Positions 51,050-59,405 of a stretch of 64,000 nucleotides of DNA are shown here, piece by piece. Location of the stretch: NCBI GenBank assembly GCA_040385245.1, contig JAZKHT010000007.1:1-64000 (forward strand). The letters are read 5' to 3'. Source of the DNA: JAZKHT01 sp040385245. GTDB lineage: Bacteria; Pseudomonadota; Alphaproteobacteria; Rhodobacterales; Rhodobacteraceae. A model generated the notes under the pieces. That model was given only the letters and a program-made list of their open reading frames with translations. It ran no database searches and was not told the DNA's origin. Every line of letters starts with the position of its first letter. The stretch's first letter is position 1. The position numbers and the translations under genes were made by a program.

Positions 51050-51945
51050 CACGCGACCTCGCGGCCAAGGGCCATGGAATACAGCTCGAACCAGGTCACA
51101 CGGTCCATTTCGATGCGCAGCGCGTCTGATATGCCCGCAATCCGCGACAGGCTGTTTGTGCCCAGAACGGGCAGGATGCGCGCGGGGTGGCGCAGCAGCC
51201 ATGCGACGGCAACCGCAGTCCAGTCCGTGCCGTGATCGGCGGCGATGGCGGCGAGTCGTTCGCGCAAGGGCGCGCTTGATTCCGCCAGCAATCGGCCACC
51301 GGCCAAGGGCGACCATGCCATTGGCACGACCCCGCGTTCCTGATGAAAGGCGATGTCACCATTGGTGAACGCACCATGCGCCATCAGGCTTAGTTCCAGT
51401 TGATTGGTCACAAGGGGCTGCGTCATCGCCGATTGCAGCAGGGTGAAATCCCACGGGCGAAAGTTCGACACGCCCACCGCGCGGACTTTGCCGCTGGCGA
51501 CCAGCGCATCCAGACAGGCCCCGGTTTCCATATGATCCATCAGCGGATCAGGCCGGTGGACCAGCAACAGGTCGATCCGGTCGGTCGCGAGATCGCGCAG
51601 ACTGATTTCCACGCAGGCGGTGATATGCAGCGCAGATGTGTCGTAATGCTTGACCCTTGCGGCGGCATGGCGGCCGACCGGGGCGACGATGTCGCATTTG
51701 GTGACGATCTCGACGCGGTCACGCAGACCGGGGGCGGCGCGAAAGGCGTTGCCCAGCAGCGCCTCGGCGGTATAGCCGCCATAAATGTCGGCCTGATCGA
51801 TTGTCGTGATGCCTTGGGCCAGACACGCCTCGACCTTGGCCTGAACATGGGCGGGGGTGGTGTCCTGATCATCACCCAGCCGCCACATGCCATAGACAAG
51901 GCGCGATACATCCAAGGGGCCAAGGGCCACACGTTCCATCATCAT
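51049..51945 (-). CDS. smoB: SmoB-like aldo-keto reductase (6-dehydroglucose reductase candidate)
   Basis: The product has 298 residues, a YdhF/AKR-type TIM barrel. Catalytic residues are visible: Asp and Tyr in QADIYGGYTAE (about 50-58), Lys in VTKCDIV and His in LLVHRPDP. The sequence is very like SmoB of the sulfo-SMO sulfoquinovose pathway, which reduces 6-dehydroglucose to glucose with NADPH. That comparison is from memory of the family, not an alignment. It overlaps both neighbours by one base. Confidence 0.8.
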   Translation of the reverse strand: MMMERVALGPLDVSRLVYGMWRLGDDQDTTPAHVQAKVEACLAQGITTIDQADIYGGYTAEALLGNAFRAAPGLRDRVEIVTKCDIVAPVGRHAAARVKHYDTSALHITACVEISLRDLATDRIDLLLVHRPDPLMDHMETGACLDALVASGKVRAVGVSNFRPWDFTLLQSAMTQPLVTNQLELSLMAHGAFTNGDIAFHQERGVVPMAWSPLAGGRLLAESSAPLRERLAAIAADHGTDWTAVAVAWLLRHPARILPVLGTNSLSRIAGISDALRIEMDRVTWFELYSMALGREVA

Positions 51946-53102
51946 CAGCGGCGTTCTCCGATGCCCAGCGGGGTGGGCGGGGTGGTTGCAGGCACGCGCC
52001 CATATTCATGGGGCAACGAGCAGGTTTTCAGATGCGGCAGAACCTTGCTGCCGAAGTGATCCGCCTCATCCAGATGGGGATAGCCCGAAAAGATGAAGGC
52101 GCGGATGCCCATCTTCTGATAAGCCTCGATCTCGGACATAACCTGATCCACCGATCCGACAAGCGCCGCACCACAACCTGACCGCGCGCGACCGATGCCG
52201 GTCCACATATGCGGCTCGATATAGCCGAACTGATCGGCCAGTTCGCGCGCGCGGGCCTGATGGGCGACGCCAAGGCTGATGCTGTCATGCGCGCGGTTTC
52301 GGATCAGCTTGCCGTATTCGTCGTCCAGCTTTGACACCAGATGTTCGGCATAGTCCCGCGCCTCGGCCTCGGTGTCGCGGACGATCATGTGGACGCGCAA
52401 CCCGTAGTCCAGCGTGCGGCCATGCGCCGCCGCGCGGGCGTGGACGTCGCGCATCCGCTGGGCCAGTTGGTTCTTTGGTTCCGGCCACATCAGATAGACG
52501 TCGCATTGCGCGCCGCACAGTTCCAGCGCGTCGGGGGAATAACCGCCAAAGTATAACAGCGGGCCACCGTTCTGCTGATAGGGCCGCGCCGGATCGGTCG
52601 GCACGCCTTTGAACTGATAAACCTCGCCTTCGTGGTCGATCATGTCGCGGGTCCAGGCCTGACGCAGGATTTCCACCACCTCGTGGCTGCGCTTGTAGCG
52701 ATAGGCGCTGCTGGCGACTTCGCCCGGAAAATCGGACGAGATGACGTTCAGCGTCAGGCGCCCCTGCAACATATGGTCCAGCGTGGCCACGGTTCGGGCC
52801 AGCATGATCGGCTGCACCTCGCCGCACCTGAGCGCGGCAAGGAAGTTGATGCGGTCGGTGATCGGCGCACAACCTGCAACGAAGGACAGCGTGTCCTGCC
52901 CGACCTGATACGATGACGGGCACAGGATGTTGCGAAACCCATGCGCCTCGGCCCGTTTGACGATGCGAGAGCAGTGATCCCAGCTTGACCGCAGCCGCCC
53001 GTCGGGCACGCCAAGGTATTCGTAATCATCCGAACACAGGGCGGCAAACCAGCTGACTTCGGCTGCGTTCAGATCGGGCGAGGTGATGGGGACGACGGTC
53101 AT
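51945..53102 (-). CDS. smoC: SmoC-like SsuD-family flavin-dependent monooxygenase (desulfonating)
   Basis: The product has 385 residues, a luciferase-like (LLM) monooxygenase of the SsuD alkanesulfonate branch. Typical stretches are RLTLNVISSDFPGEV, DYGLRVHMIVRDTEAEA (about 250), MWTGIGRARSGCGAALVGS and FIFSGYPHLDEADHFGSKV. SsuD enzymes use FMNH2 and oxygen to release sulfite; SmoC does so on sulfoquinovose. The ATG at 53102 is the first gene of the trio. It faces the GntR gene. Confidence 0.82.
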   Translation of the reverse strand: MTVVPITSPDLNAAEVSWFAALCSDDYEYLGVPDGRLRSSWDHCSRIVKRAEAHGFRNILCPSSYQVGQDTLSFVAGCAPITDRINFLAALRCGEVQPIMLARTVATLDHMLQGRLTLNVISSDFPGEVASSAYRYKRSHEVVEILRQAWTRDMIDHEGEVYQFKGVPTDPARPYQQNGGPLLYFGGYSPDALELCGAQCDVYLMWPEPKNQLAQRMRDVHARAAAHGRTLDYGLRVHMIVRDTEAEARDYAEHLVSKLDDEYGKLIRNRAHDSISLGVAHQARARELADQFGYIEPHMWTGIGRARSGCGAALVGSVDQVMSEIEAYQKMGIRAFIFSGYPHLDEADHFGSKVLPHLKTCSLPHEYGRVPATTPPTPLGIGERR

Positions 53103-53163
53103 GCGACGGATGCCTTCTGCCTTGCACTTTCCCCTTGCGTAGCATCCGCCATGATGTAGATCA

Positions 53164-53172
53164 ATACTGTAT
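53164..53172. promoter_or_regulatory. ATACTGTAT palindrome, possible GntR operator
   Basis: ATAC-T-GTAT lies in the 94-base gap between the smoC-like and GntR genes, flanked by direct ATCAAT repeats. HutC-type GntR regulators often bind such GTAT/ATAC palindromes next to their own gene. Confidence 0.45.
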
Positions 53173-53196
53173 CAATTTTGGACACTGCGCGTCGAT

Positions 53197-53898
53197 ATGG
53201 CACAGACGGGTTCCCTGCCGCTTTACCAGCAGATCAGCGAACTGCTGATCCGTGACATCGCGTCGGGCCGTCTGATCGATGGGGAAAAGCTGCCGCCCGA
53301 GCGGGATATGGCGGCGCAGATGGGCATCGCGGTCGGTACCCTGCGGCAGGCGTTGCGCGATCTGACCGGCAAAGGGATGCTGACGCGGGTGCAGGGTTCG
53401 GGCAACTATGTGCGCGCCATACCCAACCCTGCATCGGTCTATGCCATGTTCCGACTGGAATTGCAGTCGGGCGGCGGCCTGCCCACAGCACGGGTTCTGT
53501 CGGTTGACCGGATGACCAAAGACTCCGCGCTGCCCCGCTTTGGCACCAGCCACGATGCACACCGCATCCGGCGGCTGCGGTATCTGTCCGGCGTGGTCGC
53601 GGCGGTCGAGGAAATCTGGCTGGACGGTGATCAGGTGGACAAGATCGGCCCCGGTGAATTGTCGGAATCGCTGTATCTTTACTATCGGCAACGCCTTGGT
53701 CTGTGGATCGCCCGCGCCGATGATTCCATCGGCCAAGGCCCCGTGCCGGACTGGGCACCGGCTGAATTCGCCCACCCCCCCGGCACCCCCCTGCCAAAGA
53801 TCACCCGGATCAGTTACGCGCCCGACGGCACCGCGGTCGAGGCGTCGCTCAGCTGGTTTGACCCCAATACCGTGCGCTATGTCGCGCGTCTGAAATAG
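53197..53898 (+). CDS. GntR family (HutC/UTRA-type) regulator
   Basis: The product has 233 residues. The winged helix at about 8-72 reads LYQQISELLIRDIASGRLID and then ERDMAAQMGIAVGTLRQALR. The UTRA ligand domain follows (about 85-230), with RRLRYLSGVVAAVEEIWLDG. It is divergent from the smoCBA-like genes and ten bases upstream of the Gfo/Idh gene, so it probably controls both. The inducer is unknown. Confidence 0.9.
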   Translation: MAQTGSLPLYQQISELLIRDIASGRLIDGEKLPPERDMAAQMGIAVGTLRQALRDLTGKGMLTRVQGSGNYVRAIPNPASVYAMFRLELQSGGGLPTARVLSVDRMTKDSALPRFGTSHDAHRIRRLRYLSGVVAAVEEIWLDGDQVDKIGPGELSESLYLYYRQRLGLWIARADDSIGQGPVPDWAPAEFAHPPGTPLPKITRISYAPDGTAVEASLSWFDPNTVRYVARLK

Positions 53899-53907
53899 GA
53901 CAGGACC

Positions 53908-55014
53908 ATGAAAGCAGTGCGCTACGGCATCATCGGCTGCGGCATGATGGGACAAGAACACCTGCGCAACATCGCCCTGCTGCCCGAGGTAGAGGTGGTG
54001 GCGATTTTCGAACCCGATGCCGCGATGCGCGCACGGGCGGTCGAACTGGTGCCGGGGGCGGTCTTTGTCGACTCGGTCGCGGCGGTTCTGGCGGTGTCTG
54101 CGGTCAACTGCCTGCTGATCGCGTCACCAAACCACATGCATCTGGCGCAGTTGCAGGTCATCGCCGCGACGCGCGCGCTGCCCATCCTGTGTGAAAAGCC
54201 GCTGTTCACCGATCCCGCCGACGCAGGCAGTCTGGCCGCGCTGCGTGCCGCTTATCCCGCGCCGATCTGGGTGGCGATGGAATACCGCTATATGCCGCCC
54301 GTCGCCCACTTGCTGCAACAGGCCGCTGCGACGACCGGCGGGGTGCGGATGCTGACGATCCGCGAACACCGCTTTCCCTTTCTGGAAAAGGTAGGCGACT
54401 GGAACAGGTTCAACCACAACACCGGCGGAACTCTGGTCGAAAAATGCTGCCATTTCTTTGATCTGATGCGCCTGATTGCGGGCTGCGATCCGGTGCAGAT
54501 CATGGCCAGTGGCGGGCAGGCAGTGAACCATCTGGACGAAAGCTATGACGGGCAGACGCCGGATATCTGGGACCATGCCTATGTCATCGTCGAATTCGAA
54601 AGCGGCCTGCGCGCGATGCTGGAGTTGTGCATGTTCGCCGAAGGCGCGCGCTATCAGGAAGAGATTTCCGCCGTCGGCCCCTTGGGAAAGATCGACTGCC
54701 TTGTTCCCGGTCCGGGGCGGTTCTGGCCCTCCCATCTGGGTGCGCCGCCGGTCCCCCAGGTGATCGTCAGCCCGCGTCATCCCAAAGGCCCCCGTGTGCT
54801 GGATGTGCCGGTGGATCCCACACTTCTGGCGGCGGGGGATCACAACGGATCGACCTATTACCAACACCGCTGCTTTGCCGATGTGGTCATGGGCAAGCAG
54901 ACGGTCGAGGTGTCGCTGACCGATGGCTGGTGGGCCGTGGCCATGGGCATGGCGGCACAACAATCGGCGCGCACCGGGCAGGCGGTGGATATGGCCGTAT
55001 TCGCGCCAAGGTGA
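53908..55014 (+). CDS. Gfo/Idh/MocA family oxidoreductase
   Basis: The product has 368 residues. The Rossmann motif GIIGCGMMGQEH (7-18) and CEKPLF (about 95-100) are typical, and the GGTLVEKCCHFFD segment near 178 contains the conserved His and Lys. These NAD(P) enzymes oxidise or reduce sugars and polyols. Here it is co-transcribed with the GntR regulator and could act on a gluconate, sulfosugar or uronate intermediate. GGACAGG precedes the ATG. Confidence 0.88.
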   Translation: MKAVRYGIIGCGMMGQEHLRNIALLPEVEVVAIFEPDAAMRARAVELVPGAVFVDSVAAVLAVSAVNCLLIASPNHMHLAQLQVIAATRALPILCEKPLFTDPADAGSLAALRAAYPAPIWVAMEYRYMPPVAHLLQQAAATTGGVRMLTIREHRFPFLEKVGDWNRFNHNTGGTLVEKCCHFFDLMRLIAGCDPVQIMASGGQAVNHLDESYDGQTPDIWDHAYVIVEFESGLRAMLELCMFAEGARYQEEISAVGPLGKIDCLVPGPGRFWPSHLGAPPVPQVIVSPRHPKGPRVLDVPVDPTLLAAGDHNGSTYYQHRCFADVVMGKQTVEVSLTDGWWAVAMGMAAQQSARTGQAVDMAVFAPR

Positions 55015-55017
55015 CCG

Positions 55018-55641
55018 CTACGCCGGATCAAGGTCCAGCCACAGCTTGCCGTCGCGGTATTCGCCCCGGATCAAGTGCCCGGGTTCGCGCACCTCTGGGT
55101 GGTCTTCGGTCCAGTCGCGATAGCGGTCGTTGGTGACGATCCGCGCGCCCAGATCGCGGGCGGCGGCCAGAACGGTCGGGTCCGCCGGGGTGCCTTTGGC
55201 GACCACCATCACCCGGTCTGCGGGCAGGCCCAACTGCCTGCCAAAGGCAAAATCATGCTGATACTTGCCTGAAATCAGGTATCCGGCGTTTGCGTCAAAC
55301 ACCACGCCGGGGGTGTAACCAAGGCCGGTCAGGTGGCGCAGCACCTCGCGCACCGTTTCGATCTGGGGGGTGCCGTCCTTCCAATGCATCACGTTCGATC
55401 CGTCGACTACGATCCACTTCGGCGCCGGAGCGTCCTTTCTTCGGACAACCTGCCCGCGACGCCGGGGCGGTGGGACCGGCGCGTCTGCCTTGCCGCGCCG
55501 CAGATAAGCCGCCAAAAGCAGGTACAAGCTTGCAATCACGCAAGGAACGGCAAGCAACAGATAGTCCAGTTGCCCCGGCAGGATGACAGCAACAAGTGCG
55601 CCACCCAGCGACCAGATTAACAGAAGAAATGGAACTTTCAT
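55018..55641 (-). CDS. Membrane-anchored NYN/Zc3h12a-like ribonuclease candidate
   Basis: The product has 207 residues. Two N-terminal helices (about 4-20 and 26-48) anchor it in the membrane. A charged linker leads to the nuclease-like domain: WIVVDGSNVMHWKDG (about 76-90), VVFDANAGYLISGKYQHDFAF, then ARIVTNDRYRDWTEDHP. The acidic residues in DGSN, FDAN and TNDR fit the PIN/NYN active site of RNase_Zc3h12a type. It is convergent with the oxidoreductase gene, four bases away, and not obviously part of the sugar operon. Confidence 0.8.
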   Translation of the reverse strand: MKVPFLLLIWSLGGALVAVILPGQLDYLLLAVPCVIASLYLLLAAYLRRGKADAPVPPPRRRGQVVRRKDAPAPKWIVVDGSNVMHWKDGTPQIETVREVLRHLTGLGYTPGVVFDANAGYLISGKYQHDFAFGRQLGLPADRVMVVAKGTPADPTVLAAARDLGARIVTNDRYRDWTEDHPEVREPGHLIRGEYRDGKLWLDLDPA

Positions 55642-55706
55642 CCCGGCAGGCTAGCGCGCGTTTTCATCTCCGCCAAGGGGCGGGCACCCAGCGTCTGGTG
55701 ACATGA

Positions 55707-57122
55707 TCAGTGCCCACCCTGCCCCCAGGGGCCGTGGTGCAGGGGTTCGCCGTCCAGCCGATCAAAGCCGTGTGCACCAAAAAAATCGCGCTGCGCCTGA
55801 ATCATGTTGGCGGTCGAACGGGCCGTCCGCATCAAATCAAACCACGCAAGGCCCGCCCCCAGTGCCGGAACCGCCAAACCGTTCAACGCGCCCGTGGAAA
55901 CAACACGCCGCAAGTCGGGCGTGGCGGCGCGCAGCAGGTCGGCAAAGAACGGTGCCAGCATCAGGTTGCGCCCCGGCGCCTCGGTCAGGGCGCTGGCCAT
56001 GTCGTTCAGCATGGTTGATCGAATGATGCACCCGGCCCGCCAGACCCGCGCGATGTCGGGCAAGGGCAAGGTCCAGCCAAAGGCGGCGGATGCCTCGGTC
56101 ATCATGGCGAAGCCTTGGGCATAGCACAGGATCTTGCCCGCAATCAGCGCCTGCTCCAGCGCGGCAAGCGTCAGGATTTCCGGTGCCAAACGCACGGGGG
56201 CCGCGCCGAACACCGCCTGCCCCGCCTGCCGTTCGGTCAAACGGGCCGACGTGTTGCGCGCCATCACCGCCGCCTCGATCACCGGAATAGGGGCGGACAG
56301 ATGTTGCGCCTCGATCGCGGTCCAGCGGCCCGTGCCCTTTTGCCCCGCCCGATCGAGAATGACGTCCAGCATCGGAGCACCGGTGAAGGGGTCTGTAGCC
56401 GCAGCGACATCGCCCGCGATTTCGATCAGGTAAGACCGCAGCGACCCTTCATTCCAGGTCTTGAATACGGCGGCGATTTCGGGCGCGGTCAGACCCATGC
56501 CGTCGCGCATCACGCCATAAACTTCGGCGATCATCTGCATGTCGGCATATTCGATGCCGTTGTGGACCGCCTTGACGAAATGCCCCGCCCCGGCCTGCCC
56601 CATCCACGTGGCACAGGCGGTGCCGTCATGACGCGCGGCAATTGCCGTCAGAACCGGGGCGACGCGGTCCCAGTCGGCCCGGTCGCCGCCCCCCATGATC
56701 GATGGGCCGTGGCGCGCACCCTCTTCGCCACCCGACACGCCGATGCCCATGAAACGCGGGCCGCCCGTCGCCAGCGCCCGACGGTTGGTGTCGTGAAAAT
56801 TGGCGTTGCCTGCATCAATGATCAGATCGTCGGGGCCCAGAAACGGGGTCAGGGCGGCAATCTGATCATCAACCGCCTGCCCGGCCGGCACCATCAGGAT
56901 GATGGCGCGCGGCGGCGCGATGGCCTGCACCAGATCTGCCAGCGTTTCCGTCGGCACGATGTATCCTGCAAGAGGCCCGGCATCGGCGGCGAACAGGCGC
57001 GTCACTTCGGTTGTGCGGTTCCAGACGGCGATGCGAAAACCCTTTTCGGCGATATTCATCGCCAGTGCGGTGCCCATCGTTCCAAGGCCGATCAGACCGA
57101 TTTCCGCTTGTGTCACGGCCAT
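55707..57122 (-). CDS. gnd: 6-phosphogluconate dehydrogenase, decarboxylating
   Basis: The product has 471 residues, the full length of dimeric Gnd. The NADP motif GLIGLGTMGTALAMN is at the start, and the substrate site GVSGGEEGARHGPSIMGGG and the catalytic KAVHNGIEYADMQ follow. It makes ribulose 5-phosphate, CO2 and NADPH. It overlaps the SMP-30 gene by ten bases, so it is co-transcribed with it. The enzyme could process gluconate derived from the neighbouring pathway. Confidence 0.93.
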   Translation of the reverse strand: MAVTQAEIGLIGLGTMGTALAMNIAEKGFRIAVWNRTTEVTRLFAADAGPLAGYIVPTETLADLVQAIAPPRAIILMVPAGQAVDDQIAALTPFLGPDDLIIDAGNANFHDTNRRALATGGPRFMGIGVSGGEEGARHGPSIMGGGDRADWDRVAPVLTAIAARHDGTACATWMGQAGAGHFVKAVHNGIEYADMQMIAEVYGVMRDGMGLTAPEIAAVFKTWNEGSLRSYLIEIAGDVAAATDPFTGAPMLDVILDRAGQKGTGRWTAIEAQHLSAPIPVIEAAVMARNTSARLTERQAGQAVFGAAPVRLAPEILTLAALEQALIAGKILCYAQGFAMMTEASAAFGWTLPLPDIARVWRAGCIIRSTMLNDMASALTEAPGRNLMLAPFFADLLRAATPDLRRVVSTGALNGLAVPALGAGLAWFDLMRTARSTANMIQAQRDFFGAHGFDRLDGEPLHHGPWGQGGH

Positions 57123-58012
57123 TGCATGCCCCGTCTGTTCAAAGTGATCGCATAAAGGCTGGTCGTTGCGGTGATGAACAGCCGGTGTTTCGCACGCCCC
57201 CCAAAACAGAGATTCGACACGGTTTCGGGCACCAGAACCTTGCCCAGCAGATCACCCTCGGGCGACAGGCAGTGCACACCATCGCGGGCAGAGGACCACA
57301 GGTTACCGTCACTGTCCACCCGGAGGCCATCAGCGCACCCGGGGTCGATGACGTGAAACACCGCACCACCACGCGGGCGGCCTGTGGCCAGGTCGAACAC
57401 GCGGATATGCTGCGGATCACCCTGAAACATTCGCCCGGTGTCCGATACATACAGGCGGGATTCGTCCGGGCTGAACGCCAGACCATTGGGGCAGGCGAAA
57501 TCGGTCAGCACCGCCTCGATGGTGCCGTCGGGGTCAATGCGGTAGACGTGGCAGGGCAATTCCTGTTCGGCCTGAAACCCTTCGTAACTGGTGATGATCC
57601 CGTAATGCGGATCGGTGAACCAGATAGAGCCGTCCGATTTCACCACCACGTCGTTGGGCGAATTCAACGGCTTGCCGTCATAGCGGTCAGCGATGACCGT
57701 GATGCTGCCGTCATATTCGGTGCGCGTCACCCGGCGGGTGCCGTGTTCGCAACTGATCAACCGGCCCTGCCTGTCACGGGTGTGACCGTTGGAATAATTC
57801 GACGGTTGGCGGAACGTGGTCAGCCCCGCATCTGACCAGCGCAGGATGCGGTTGTTGGGGATGTCGGAGAACAGCAGACAATCGGCATCGCCAAACCAGA
57901 CCGGCCCTTCGACCCAATCAAACCCGGTGGCCAGCCGCTTTACCGGGGCGTTCCCCATGCTATAGCTGGCAAAGCGGGGGTCGATCACCTGCACGCTGGA
58001 CATGTGGGCCAT
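57113..58012 (-). CDS. SMP-30/gluconolactonase family protein
   Basis: The product has 299 residues forming a six-bladed propeller. Marks are FDWVEGPVWFGDADCLLFSD with the metal-binding Glu (about 31), SNGHTRDRQGRLI, and LNSPNDVVVKSDGSIWFTDP with the Asn. It probably hydrolyses a sugar lactone to the acid. It is upstream of gnd. The start at 58012 follows AAGGG; the Met at codon 4 is also possible. It is divergent from the GlcG-like gene. Confidence 0.88.
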   Translation of the reverse strand: MAHMSSVQVIDPRFASYSMGNAPVKRLATGFDWVEGPVWFGDADCLLFSDIPNNRILRWSDAGLTTFRQPSNYSNGHTRDRQGRLISCEHGTRRVTRTEYDGSITVIADRYDGKPLNSPNDVVVKSDGSIWFTDPHYGIITSYEGFQAEQELPCHVYRIDPDGTIEAVLTDFACPNGLAFSPDESRLYVSDTGRMFQGDPQHIRVFDLATGRPRGGAVFHVIDPGCADGLRVDSDGNLWSSARDGVHCLSPEGDLLGKVLVPETVSNLCFGGRAKHRLFITATTSLYAITLNRRGMQWP

Positions 58013-58079
58013 CCTTTCCCTTGCCGCTGCATCGTAACGACACCTGTCCCTTCAGTTCAAACCCAAAGGACCGCCACTG

Positions 58080-58499
58080 ATGAGCTTTTCCATTGCGACG
58101 AAAACCCTGACAGATGCGGCGGTGTTGGCGATGCTGACGGCGGGGCAGGCGCAGGCCACGGCGATGGGTCAACCGCAATGCATCGTGGTGGTCGATGCAA
58201 GCGCGGTTGAATTGGGCGTGCTGCGGATGCGGGGATCGCGCGTGCTGTCGATGAAATCGGCGACGGCCAAGGCGCGCACCGCCGCATCGACCGGCCAGCC
58301 AAGTGGTGCCATCGCCGAAGCGTCACGCCTGATCCTTGCGGCGGCGACCGGCGGGGCTGTCACCGGCCTGCCGGGCGGATTGCCCATCCGGCTGGACGGC
58401 GTGCTGGTCGGCGGGATCGGGGTCGGATCAGGCAGCGGCGCACAGGATGAAGAGGTGGCGCGTGCCGCGTTGGCGGCAATCGGGGCGGACCCGGTCTAA
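58080..58499 (+). CDS. GlcG/HbpS-type protein
   Basis: The product has 139 residues. It matches the GlcG/HbpS family from LTDAAVLAMLTAGQAQATAM through the Gly-rich C-terminus (GGLPIRLDGVLVGGIGVGSG). Members bind small ligands or haem, but functions are poorly defined. It is 67 bases from the divergent SMP-30 gene and is followed by the SDR gene in the same direction, so the two probably form an operon. Confidence 0.8.
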   Translation: MSFSIATKTLTDAAVLAMLTAGQAQATAMGQPQCIVVVDASAVELGVLRMRGSRVLSMKSATAKARTAASTGQPSGAIAEASRLILAAATGGAVTGLPGGLPIRLDGVLVGGIGVGSGSGAQDEEVARAALAAIGADPV

Positions 58500-58545
58500 G
58501 GAAATCACAGATGTGGCCAAAAGCCTAGAATCAGGGGAAATTCGA

Positions 58546-59301
58546 ATGGCACCGGGACTGTTCGATCTGACGGGCCGTTGTGCCCTGATCACAGGATCGT
58601 CGCAAGGCATCGGCCTTGCACTGGCGCGCGGTCTGTCGCAGGCGGGGGCAAGCGTCGTGCTGAACGGGCGCGATGCGGTGAAACTGGCGGCAGCGGCAGA
58701 GACCATACCTGGCGCGCGGACGCTGTCCTTTGACGCAACCGACCACGCGGCGGTGCGCGCCGCCGTCGATGGGTTTGAGGTCGATCACGGGCCCATCGAC
58801 ATTCTGGTGAACAACGCCGGGATGCAGCATCGCGGCCCGTTGGAAGACTTCCCCGTTGACGCGTTCGAGCGCCTGCTGCGCACCAATATCTCGACCGTGT
58901 TCAACGTGGGTCAGGCCTGCGCGCGCCACATGATCGCACGCGGAAAGGGCAAGATCATCAACATCGCCAGCGTGCAAACCGCGCTCGCCCGGCCCGGCAT
59001 CGCGCCCTACACGGCGACAAAGGGGGCGGTCGGAAACCTGACCAAGGGCATGGCGACGGACTGGGCGAAACACGGGCTGAACTGCAACGCAATCGCACCG
59101 GGATATTTCGACACACCACTGAACGCCGCCCTTGTCGCGGATGCAGAGTTTTCCGGCTGGCTCGAAAAGCGCACCCCGGCGGGCCGTTGGGGCCGGGTTG
59201 AAGAATTGGTCGGTGCCTGCATCTTTCTGGCGTCGGATGCCGCATCCTTTGTCAACGGCCACGTCCTTTATGTAGACGGAGGCATAACGGCGTCGTTGTG
59301 A
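58546..59301 (+). CDS. SDR dehydrogenase, gluconate 5-dehydrogenase-like
   Basis: The product has 251 residues. It is a short-chain dehydrogenase with TGSSQGIG (16-23), NNAG (89-92), Tyr155 and Lys159. LFDLTGRCALITGSSQGIG at the start resembles IdnO-type gluconate 5-dehydrogenases. With the lactonase and gnd it suggests gluconate or ketogluconate handling. AGGGGAA precedes the ATG at 58546. Confidence 0.85.
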   Translation: MAPGLFDLTGRCALITGSSQGIGLALARGLSQAGASVVLNGRDAVKLAAAAETIPGARTLSFDATDHAAVRAAVDGFEVDHGPIDILVNNAGMQHRGPLEDFPVDAFERLLRTNISTVFNVGQACARHMIARGKGKIINIASVQTALARPGIAPYTATKGAVGNLTKGMATDWAKHGLNCNAIAPGYFDTPLNAALVADAEFSGWLEKRTPAGRWGRVEELVGACIFLASDAASFVNGHVLYVDGGITASL

Positions 59302-59405
59302 TGCTGTCGCGCAGTTGATCGCCGTTTGCGGCAGATCATTGGCAGTAACAGGACAGGTTGTCACGTTCATAGCCGATGGCAGGTCAAAGAAGGGCGGAAT
59401 GCGCA

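Noticed and set aside
38905..53102. Assignment of the whole island to pectin degradation alone
   Set aside because: KduI, KduD and GH105 fit, but there is no pectate lyase, and the Smo-like trio has no role in that pathway.
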